Below, one piece after another: positions 22,429 to 29,124 of a stretch of 64,000 nucleotides of DNA. This DNA is from Pseudomonas sp. S04 (GTDB lineage: Bacteria; Pseudomonadota; Gammaproteobacteria; Pseudomonadales; Pseudomonadaceae). Position 1 is the first letter of the stretch. Each line of letters opens with the position of its first letter. The stretch is taken from positions 4,656,001-4,720,000 of the forward strand of contig NZ_CP019427.1 of NCBI RefSeq assembly GCF_009834545.1. The letters are read 5' to 3'. A program made the position numbers and the translations under genes. The notes under the pieces are model-generated. The model did no database searches. It was not told where the DNA came from and saw only the letters and a program-made list of their open reading frames with translations.

Positions 22429-23775
22429 TCACGCCAGCGGGAAATGAATCCGGAAGGCCGCCCCACCCAGGGTCGAATCGCCAAGGGTCAGCTGGGCACC
22501 GTAGCTTTCGATGATGTCCTTGACCACAGCCAGGCCAATGCCCTGCCCCGGATGCTGGCGGTCCAGGCGTTCGCCACGCTGGAGGATCCGCGCCCGTTGA
22601 TCCTCTGGTACACCCGGCCCGTCGTCTTCAACGCAGACTTCGATGCTGGCACGGGTCTGACGCAGGCTGATCCGCACTTCGCCGAGGCATAGCCGGTAGG
22701 CGTTTTCCAACAGATTGCCGAGCATTTCCAGCAAGGCACCCTGCTCGATCGGCACATAGCAGGACTGCGGCAAGTCGAAGCTGGTACGCACCCGTTTGTC
22801 GCGATAGACCTTGTCCAGGGTGTCGCACAGGCTCTTGAGTACTGGCTGTAACTGCACCTGGTGCCGCACCAGCCCGCTTTTGCGCAGGCTGGCACGCTGC
22901 AACTGGTAGCTGATCTGCTGGCTCATGCGCTCGATCTGCGTTTGCAGGACCCACGCCTGCTCGCGCTCTTCGGGACGCTGGGCCATGTCCTCGCTGACGC
23001 CTTGCAGGACTGCCAGGGGGGTTTTCAGACTGTGGGCCAGATCGTCCAGCGAGTCGCGGTAGCGGCTGCGTTGTTCGCGCTCGCTGCGCAGCAAGCGGTT
23101 CAGCGAGCCAGTCAGGCGCAACAGTTCGCGCGGGTGTTCTTCACTGAGGCTTTCCAGGTCACCGCTTTCAATCTGGTCGAGCTCCTGGCTCAGGCGCCGC
23201 AACGCGCGCAGGCCCCAGGTCAGGCCGATCCACAGCAGCGCCAGCAACACCAGCAAGGCTGCGCCAAAACCCAGGTAGAGATTTTCCCGCAGGCCTTCGA
23301 GTGTCTGCTGGTACTCGCGCACCGGCTGCAGCGCAACGATACTGAATGCCGCACTTTTGCCGCCCAGCAGTTTGACTTCGACGTCATAGACGAAGAACTC
23401 CTGGCCGTCGGCCTCACGAATACGCGCAAACTCATTGCCGCGCCCGTCATAACGCGGCTTGTAATTGATGTGTTCGTCCTGGGTCGCCCGCGAGCGCCAG
23501 ACCAGTTGCCCTTCGCGGTCGTAGATGTAGCCCAGCAGGCGACTGTCGGCGAGATTGAAGCGCTCGTCCGGCAACTGCGAGGGCATCATCAACTGTTTGT
23601 TCTCGATCCGTGCCGCAGAAATCAGCGTGGTGACGTCCGAGGCCAGGCGCTGTTCGATCGAGTCTTCCAGCGCCAGGCTGAAGGCGCCCTGCATGGCCGG
23701 CAACAGCGCCAGCATGAACAGCACCGCCAGGGTGGTGGCCGCCAGCATCAGGCGCAGGCGAAGGGAGCGAATCAC
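22429..23775 (-). CDS. phoQ: Sensor histidine kinase PhoQ
   Basis: This sensor responds to low Mg2+ and cationic peptides and phosphorylates PhoP. It has 448 residues. TM1 is at about 9-30 and the acidic periplasmic sensor is at 31-165. TM2 is at about 168-190, followed by HAMP. The phosphoacceptor is His248 in DDLAHSLKTPLAVLQG, the PhoQ-type H-box. The ATPase motif GQGIGLAVVKDIIESYG is near the end. It overlaps phoP by 4 nt. The order oprH-phoP-phoQ is the Pseudomonas arrangement, which makes the assignment firm. Confidence 0.94.
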   Translation of the reverse strand: MIRSLRLRLMLAATTLAVLFMLALLPAMQGAFSLALEDSIEQRLASDVTTLISAARIENKQLMMPSQLPDERFNLADSRLLGYIYDREGQLVWRSRATQDEHINYKPRYDGRGNEFARIREADGQEFFVYDVEVKLLGGKSAAFSIVALQPVREYQQTLEGLRENLYLGFGAALLVLLALLWIGLTWGLRALRRLSQELDQIESGDLESLSEEHPRELLRLTGSLNRLLRSEREQRSRYRDSLDDLAHSLKTPLAVLQGVSEDMAQRPEEREQAWVLQTQIERMSQQISYQLQRASLRKSGLVRHQVQLQPVLKSLCDTLDKVYRDKRVRTSFDLPQSCYVPIEQGALLEMLGNLLENAYRLCLGEVRISLRQTRASIEVCVEDDGPGVPEDQRARILQRGERLDRQHPGQGIGLAVVKDIIESYGAQLTLGDSTLGGAAFRIHFPLA

Positions 23776-24449
23776 TGGCAGCGCTCGTTGAACAGGTAGC
23801 CCAGGCCTCGCACGGTCTCGATCGGCTTGAACCCGGCCGGCGCTTCAAGCTTGCGCCGCAAACGCCCGACCAACACTTCAATCACGTTCGGATCGCGCTC
23901 GTCGTCATCCGGGTAGAGCTGTTCCATCAGGCGGTCCTTGGCGACCACTTGCTGGTGATGGCGCATCAGGTACTCGAGAATCCGGTATTCATAGGCGGTC
24001 AGGGCCAACGGCTGCTCGTCGAGGCTGGCCTGCTTGCGGTTGAGGTCCAGCAACAGCGGGCCGGCGATTATCGTCGACTGGGTAAAACCGCTGGAGCGGC
24101 GCAGCAAGGCATTCAGGCGCGCATCCAGCTCTTCGAACTGGAATGGCTTGACCACGTAATCATCGGCACCAGCGGCCAGGCCTTCGACCTTGTCCTGCCA
24201 GTTGCCGCGTGCGGTGAGGATCAGGATCGGGAAGGTCTTGCCTTGCGATCGCAACTGGCGAATCAGGTCCAGCCCCCCCATGCCCGGCAGGCCGAGGTCG
24301 ATCACTGCCAGGTCATGGTTGTATTGGCCGGACTGGTACAACGCCTCTTCGGCGTTGGCCACGGACTCGACCACATGGCCATTTTCAGTCAGGCGGGTAT
24401 GCAGATGATGGCGCAATAGCGCCTCGTCTTCGACGACCAGTAATTTCAT
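23772..24449 (-). CDS. phoP: Response regulator PhoP
   Basis: This 225-residue OmpR-class regulator has Asp51 in DLAVIDLGLPGMGGLDL, the conserved Lys in YVVKPFQFEELDARL, and a C-terminal winged helix with DPNVIEVLVGRLRRKLE. It activates oprH and lipid A/polymyxin-resistance genes under Mg2+ limitation. It lies between oprH and phoQ in one operon, and overlaps phoQ by 4 nt. A strong hairpin in the 115-bp gap after oprH may reduce its expression relative to oprH. Confidence 0.95.
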   Translation of the reverse strand: MKLLVVEDEALLRHHLHTRLTENGHVVESVANAEEALYQSGQYNHDLAVIDLGLPGMGGLDLIRQLRSQGKTFPILILTARGNWQDKVEGLAAGADDYVVKPFQFEELDARLNALLRRSSGFTQSTIIAGPLLLDLNRKQASLDEQPLALTAYEYRILEYLMRHHQQVVAKDRLMEQLYPDDDERDPNVIEVLVGRLRRKLEAPAGFKPIETVRGLGYLFNERCQ

Positions 24450-24509
24450 AACGCTCTCCCAGGCAAATCAACCACTCCACGGGTGCCATGCACCCAGCTT
24501 ACCGACATG

Positions 24510-24547
24510 CCTGCGCCGGATCACCTCTAGGGCCGATCCGGCGCAGG
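24510..24547 (-). other. Strong intercistronic hairpin between oprH and phoP
   Basis: 13-bp perfect arms (24510-24522 and 24535-24547) enclose a 12-nt loop. There is no following T-run, so it is more like an mRNA-processing or 3'-stabilising hairpin than a full terminator. It would let oprH mRNA accumulate above phoPQ mRNA. Confidence 0.65.
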
Positions 24548-24564
24548 TCCTGCTTGCCCGATGA

Positions 24565-25164
24565 TTAGAAAGCGTAGTTGGCGGACAGATAGGTCTGGGC
24601 GCTGCTGTCCAGGCTCAACGAGCCCTGCTTGGTGCCTTGGGTACTCATTTCAGTGCTGGCATTGCTGCGCAGGTAACGGTACCCCAATTCCACCGAGGCG
24701 TTCTTGGAAACCTGTTGCAGGACACCGCCTTGCACGCCCAGGGCATAACCAATGTCGCTGTCGCGGCTGTAGCCCGGCGAATCCTGGGTGAGTTTGGTCA
24801 GGCCGGCGCTAGCGCCACCGAACAGCTTGGTGCTGCTGGTCACGGGCAGGAACAGGTCGTAACTGCCGAGGAGGTTTTCCTGGCGCAGCTTGATGCCGTT
24901 GTGGCTGCCGGAAACGTTGTCGTAGGTGGCGTAGTAACGACGGTCATTGTTCTGCTGACCGAGACGCAGACCCCAGGTGGTGTCCTTGCCAATCACGCCA
25001 TTGGCATTCGGGTGATCGAGGTTGCTGTTCAACAGGCTGGATTTTTTCACCTTGTCGCTGGTCTGCCCCAGGGTCAGGCTGGCGAAGTTGTCGTCAGCGG
25101 CGTGAACCACGGCGCTGGCGCCCAGGACAGTCATGGCCAGAATGAGCTTTTTGAAGTGGGTCAT
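24565..25164 (-). CDS. oprH: Outer membrane protein OprH (PhoPQ/low-Mg2+ inducible)
   Basis: This small 8-stranded beta-barrel outer membrane protein stabilises lipopolysaccharide when Mg2+ is low. It has 199 residues. A signal peptide (MTHFKKLILAMTVLGASAVV, cut near AHA) is followed by barrel strands with alternating residues. It ends TYLSANYAF with the C-terminal Phe of outer membrane proteins. The ATG at 25164 was chosen because the signal peptide starts there. Four GTTCAG repeats upstream (25225-25263) fit direct control by PhoP. It is the first gene of oprH-phoP-phoQ. Confidence 0.95.
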   Translation of the reverse strand: MTHFKKLILAMTVLGASAVVHAADDNFASLTLGQTSDKVKKSSLLNSNLDHPNANGVIGKDTTWGLRLGQQNNDRRYYATYDNVSGSHNGIKLRQENLLGSYDLFLPVTSSTKLFGGASAGLTKLTQDSPGYSRDSDIGYALGVQGGVLQQVSKNASVELGYRYLRSNASTEMSTQGTKQGSLSLDSSAQTYLSANYAF

Positions 25165-25224
25165 GTTGAGTTTCCTCGTTCGCAATGTGTTTTTAGGTGA
25201 TGCGCTCAGGTTAACTACCCCCCA

Positions 25225-25263
25225 CTGAACTCCCCCTGAACACACGCTGAACCCTGGCTGAAC
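25225..25263 (-). promoter_or_regulatory. Four tandem PhoP-type boxes upstream of oprH
   Basis: On the minus strand, GTTCAG occurs at 25225-25230, 25236-25241, 25247-25252 and 25258-25263, each exactly 11 bp apart. An 11-bp period of direct hexamers is the classical PhoP/OmpR-family operator layout. The nearest repeat is about 60 bp upstream of the ATG; TAGTTA or TTAACC just downstream could be the -10. Confidence 0.82.
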
Positions 25264-25319
25264 GAGCTCGACACTCCTCAGCACTACCCAGCCACGCGAC
25301 TAATCGGCAAAATGCCGCG

Positions 25320-26045
25320 ATGAATCCGCTCCCCTCCCTGCCCGCCTGCTGCACGCCGCTCGACGACCAATGGCCGTTGCCTGATTCGCTGCCTGGCACA
25401 GTCCTGCTCAGCACACGCTTCGATCCCTCATTACTGGCGCTCGACGATTTCCGTCGCAGCCAGATCGAGCCGCCACCGAGCATCCAGCGCTCGGTGGCCA
25501 AGCGTCAGGCCGAGTTTCTTGCGGGGCGACTGTGTGCACGTGCTGCACTGCAAAAATTGCAGGGCCTGGACTGCAGTCCGGCAATTGGCGAAGACCGGGC
25601 GCCGGTCTGGCCGCCCGGCATCTGCGGCTCGATTACCCACAGCACTGGGCACGCCGCCGCCATCGTTGCGCAAAACACCGACTGGCGCGGCCTGGGCATG
25701 GACCTGGAAAACCTGCTCACCACCGAGCGCGCCGAACGTCTGGCCGGTGAGATTCTCACCCCGGCGGAGCTCAAGCGGATGACGGCCGGCCGGCGCGAAC
25801 AACTGGCCTTGTGGGTGACCCTGACGTTCTCGGTCAAGGAAAGCCTGTTCAAGGCCCTGTACCCCATCGTCCAGAAACGCTTCTACTTCGAGCATGCCGA
25901 AGTGCTGGAATGGAACGACCGCGGACAGGTGCGCCTGCGCCTGCTGACGGACTTGTCCGGTGAATGGCGCAATGGTACCGAGCTGGATGCGCAGTTCGCG
26001 GTAAAAGCGGGGCAATTGTTGAGCCTGGTGAGTATCCGGGCCTGA
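25320..26045 (+). CDS. pcpS: 4'-phosphopantetheinyl transferase (PcpS type)
   Basis: This enzyme activates acyl and peptidyl carrier proteins by attaching phosphopantetheine from CoA, including those of siderophore synthesis. It has 241 residues. The Sfp/EntD-type motifs are WRGLGMDLENL (Mg2+ Asp and Glu) and TFSVKESLFKALYP, with SITHSTGHAAAI before them. Pseudomonas PcpS serves both fatty-acid and secondary metabolism. It is divergent from oprH over 155 bp, and convergent with the RstB-like kinase with only 9 bp between stops. Confidence 0.9.
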   Translation: MNPLPSLPACCTPLDDQWPLPDSLPGTVLLSTRFDPSLLALDDFRRSQIEPPPSIQRSVAKRQAEFLAGRLCARAALQKLQGLDCSPAIGEDRAPVWPPGICGSITHSTGHAAAIVAQNTDWRGLGMDLENLLTTERAERLAGEILTPAELKRMTAGRREQLALWVTLTFSVKESLFKALYPIVQKRFYFEHAEVLEWNDRGQVRLRLLTDLSGEWRNGTELDAQFAVKAGQLLSLVSIRA

Positions 26046-26054
26046 TTAGACAGG

Positions 26055-27671
26055 TCAGCGCTCGGGCTTTTCCTGGTTGCGCGGCCAGCTCAGGCTGAAA
26101 CACGCCCCGCCCAGGTTCTTGCTCTGGCTGATCAACGCGCGCCCACCATGCCAGTGCACGATCCGGCGCACGATGGACAACCCCAGACCGTGCCCCCCCG
26201 AGGCTCGGGTGCGGCTGTCGTCCAGGCGCAGAAAGGGTGTGAAGATTTTTTCCCAGGCACTTTCCGGCACTCCCGGGCCGTCATCCTCGACATCCACCCG
26301 GCAGCGCTGCTGGCCGACCTGATAGCTGATCGAGACCTGCCCCTGGGCATGGCGCATGGCATTGCCCACCAGGTTCTGCAACGCCCGGTGCAGGTAACGC
26401 GGCTCGGCCTCGACCCAGGCGCCGTCGCAGTCGGCTGCCGACAGGCACAACCCGCGCTGCACCCGGACCTCGGCGCGTAGTGGTGCCAGTTCGCTGATCA
26501 CCTGATTGACCAGGGCATCGAGGTCGACCCGCTGAAAAACCAGCGCCGGCGAACCCTGCTCCAGCCGTGCATAGGTGAGCATCTCGTCCACCAGGCCATC
26601 GAGGTCCTGGATGTCGTGGTCCATGCCTTCGAGGTACTTGTCCCGCGCTTGCGCGGTGGACGCCGTGCTGATCATCTCCAGGCCAAACCGCAAGCGCGCC
26701 ACCGGCGTACGCAACTCATGGGACACCGCACGCACCAGTTCGCGCTGGATCGCCAGCAATTGCTGCAAGTGCTCGGCCATGCCGTTGAACGCTGCCGCCA
26801 GCCGCCCTACCGAGTCCGCGCCCCGGGTCGGCACGCGGGTTTCCAGGCTGCCCTTGGCGATGCGCGTGGCGGCCGACTCCAGGCCACTGAGGCGCCGCTC
26901 CAGTTGACGTACCAGCAGGTAGACGATCAGGCCGATCAAGCTCAGCCCCAGGGCCGCAATCAACACCAGCCACTGCGGCGGATACGGATTCATCTGGTAC
27001 AGGGGGCCGATTTCCAGCACCCATGGCGTGCCCACCATCCCGGCAAACACCCGGATCGAATCGCCCTCCTTGCCCAGCGCCATCACGGTGTCGCCCTCGG
27101 ACACCCGGCGGCTCTGGTCTTCGTCCATGTCCGCCTGGTCCACCGTGACCAGTTGCAGCTCGAAGCCAAACCCCTTGTCTTTTTTCAAGGCCTCCAGGCG
27201 CTTCGGTTGTTCGGCCACCGGGTAGCGCACCAGTTCATCAGCCAACAGATAAATAGTCGCCCGTGCCAGTTGCTCGCTGATCTGCTGCACTTCCCCCGTC
27301 AGCACCAACTGCTCCTGCTCGCTGACCAGCCGGTAGACCTTTGCCGCATGAGGCCCGGTCTGTTCCACCAGCGCCTGGCCACGCAATACCCGGGTGCGTT
27401 CGCCCAGATCGAGGCCGGTCTGGCTGAAGGTCTGCAGGTTGAGGGGAATACCCAGCAAGCGCTCCCACACCAGCAGCGCACGACGGCGCTCGGTGAGGTT
27501 CATCGGCTGCAGGTTGTCGGCCATCAGGGAAAACGTACCGTGGGCCAGGCGCTCGCGGTATTGCTCGCTGCGCACTTCGTTGAGCAGGTGCAAGGCCAGG
27601 ACCCCGAGGGCGGCCACCAGAATCAGCGCCGCACACATGCCGCCGTAGATGCGCAGGAAGATCGAGTTCAC
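26055..27671 (-). CDS. RstB-like two-component sensor histidine kinase
   Basis: This 538-residue kinase has TM1 at about 10-32 and a large periplasmic sensor (33-230). TM2 is at about 233-254, followed by HAMP. The phosphoacceptor is His318 in RAVSHELRTPVARLRF. The ATPase motif is GGHGLGLSIVRRIVHWHGG. The arrangement is like RstB of enterobacteria, and the position next to nrdA matches the pair beside nrdA in P. aeruginosa. It overlaps the response regulator gene by 4 nt. The signal is unknown. Confidence 0.9.
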   Translation of the reverse strand: MNSIFLRIYGGMCAALILVAALGVLALHLLNEVRSEQYRERLAHGTFSLMADNLQPMNLTERRRALLVWERLLGIPLNLQTFSQTGLDLGERTRVLRGQALVEQTGPHAAKVYRLVSEQEQLVLTGEVQQISEQLARATIYLLADELVRYPVAEQPKRLEALKKDKGFGFELQLVTVDQADMDEDQSRRVSEGDTVMALGKEGDSIRVFAGMVGTPWVLEIGPLYQMNPYPPQWLVLIAALGLSLIGLIVYLLVRQLERRLSGLESAATRIAKGSLETRVPTRGADSVGRLAAAFNGMAEHLQQLLAIQRELVRAVSHELRTPVARLRFGLEMISTASTAQARDKYLEGMDHDIQDLDGLVDEMLTYARLEQGSPALVFQRVDLDALVNQVISELAPLRAEVRVQRGLCLSAADCDGAWVEAEPRYLHRALQNLVGNAMRHAQGQVSISYQVGQQRCRVDVEDDGPGVPESAWEKIFTPFLRLDDSRTRASGGHGLGLSIVRRIVHWHGGRALISQSKNLGGACFSLSWPRNQEKPER

Positions 27672-28393
27672 AGCGGCTGGTCTACGCAGGCTTCGGGAAC
27701 GAACAGGTAGCCCTTGCTGCGGATGGTCTTGATCAGGCGCGGGTGGTCCGGGTCATCGCCGATTTTCGGGCGGATGCGTGAAATGCGCACATCGATGGAG
27801 CGATCCTGGCCGTCATAGCCGATACCGCGCAACGCGGTGAAAATTTCCTCGCGGGACAAAATTCGCCCGGCATTGGCCACCAGCAGCCAGAGCAGGTCGA
27901 ATTCGGCACTGGTCAATTCGATGCCCTGGTCATGCAGCCAGGCTTCGCGCAGGGCGTTGTCGACCACCAGCGGGCCGAACTGCAGGCGCCGCAGCTTTTG
28001 CGGCGCGGCCGGTTCGGGCGCCTCGCTGCGCCGCAGCAAGGCCTGGATGCGCGCCAGCAGCAGCCGCGGACGCACCGGCTTGCACACGTAGTCATCGGCG
28101 CCCATGTCCAGGCCCTGGATCTGATCCATGTCGTCGGTGCGCGCCGTGAGCATCAGGATCGGCCCATCGTAGTGGTCGCGAACCTTGCGGCAGATGGTCA
28201 ACCCGTCTTCGCCGGGCAGCATCAGGTCAAGGATCACCAGGTCCGGCTGCTCGGCAATGATTCGCGCCGCCGCCAATGCGCCGTTGCCTTCGATGGTTAC
28301 CTGCAATCCATTGCTTTCCAGGTACTCACGAGTCAACTCAGCCAGGCGCTGGTCGTCCTCGACAATCAATACCTGCCAGGCTTCTTGCTCCAC
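27668..28393 (-). CDS. RstA-like OmpR-family response regulator
   Basis: This 241-residue response regulator has Asp56 in LVILDLMLPGEDGLTI, the Lys in YVCKPVRPRLLLAR, and a winged helix with DRSIDVRISRIRPKIG. The start is GTG at 28393 with AGAGG upstream. It forms an operon with the RstB-like kinase (4-nt overlap). A direct repeat AAAGATGA with an 11-bp period lies about 45-60 bp upstream and could be its own binding site. Its regulon is not known from sequence. Confidence 0.9.
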   Translation of the reverse strand: MEQEAWQVLIVEDDQRLAELTREYLESNGLQVTIEGNGALAAARIIAEQPDLVILDLMLPGEDGLTICRKVRDHYDGPILMLTARTDDMDQIQGLDMGADDYVCKPVRPRLLLARIQALLRRSEAPEPAAPQKLRRLQFGPLVVDNALREAWLHDQGIELTSAEFDLLWLLVANAGRILSREEIFTALRGIGYDGQDRSIDVRISRIRPKIGDDPDHPRLIKTIRSKGYLFVPEACVDQPL

Positions 28394-28436
28394 GGGTGAC
28401 CTCTGCTTGCCAGAACACTATTAAGGAAGGCTCCAC

Positions 28437-28455
28437 TCATCTTTTTGTCATCTTT
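28437..28455 (-). promoter_or_regulatory. Phased direct repeat upstream of the RstA-like gene
   Basis: TCATCTTT occurs at 28437-28444 and 28448-28455, exactly 11 bp apart (AAAGATGA on the coding strand). This spacing is typical of OmpR-family operators. It is a candidate autoregulatory site. Confidence 0.45.
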
Positions 28456-28683
28456 GAAGTGGATAAGACTGCTTACACAGCGCCCGATTGTAGCAACGCC
28501 CACCCTTGAGAACACAAGCTGGCAAATGCGCTCGGTAACCGGGATTTTTTGTGGTAGGGTTCGCGCCCGCAAAAATCCCCCCAGGCTATTTTTCTGGGTA
28601 ATAAACAGTGACAAACGGTCGACCCCAGCAGGGTCGCGGCCTACACGACGATTGGCTGTTTCATACACATTTTACGCACAGCT

Positions 28684-28692
28684 TTATCCACA
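28684..28692 (+). promoter_or_regulatory. DnaA box upstream of nrdA
   Basis: A perfect TTATCCACA lies about 430 bp upstream of the nrdA ATG and 28 bp before the first NrdR-like box. DnaA sites control nrdAB with the replication cycle in E. coli. The rest of 28394-29124 (730 bp) contains no gene that I can support. Confidence 0.55.
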
Positions 28693-28719
28693 GGTAGTAC
28701 GTTGCAATCACCCCCCAAA

Positions 28720-28766
28720 ACGCATTATCTTGTAGCTCGCGCTCAGAAAAACCCTACATATAGGGT
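28720..28766 (+). promoter_or_regulatory. Paired NrdR boxes upstream of nrdA
   Basis: Box 2, ACCCTACATATAGGGT (28751-28766), matches the 16-bp NrdR consensus ACAC-WATATATW-GTGT at about 13 positions. Box 1 at 28720-28735 matches at about 11. Their centres are 31 bp apart, three helical turns, the usual spacing of NrdR pairs. NrdR represses ribonucleotide reductase genes when dATP is high. Confidence 0.7.
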
Positions 28767-29124
28767 TTTGAGGCAAAAACCAAACACAAATCAGACAAGA
28801 AACTCAAGTGCTTTTCTTGCATGTTTTTGGTTGAACCAAACTCTTTTTCAGAAGCCCAAACCGCTCCCGCGGATGGCAACTGTTTTTCCGCCCAAAACGG
28901 CAAAAACGGTACGGGTGTTGCAGTCGTTTACTGTCACCCCAACGGAATTCGGTTTCCAGCCCCTGGCTTGAAACCAAAGACTTCGGCATGGAAGCGGCGC
29001 CCGACGGCCCCTTCCTACTGTCCCGAAGTTGTTATGCCCGGCGCTTGCCGGTTGTAGTGCTTCAGGACGGAACGGTGGGCACCTTCATGGTGCCCAAACA
29101 AACATAGAGAATGTGGAGACACCC

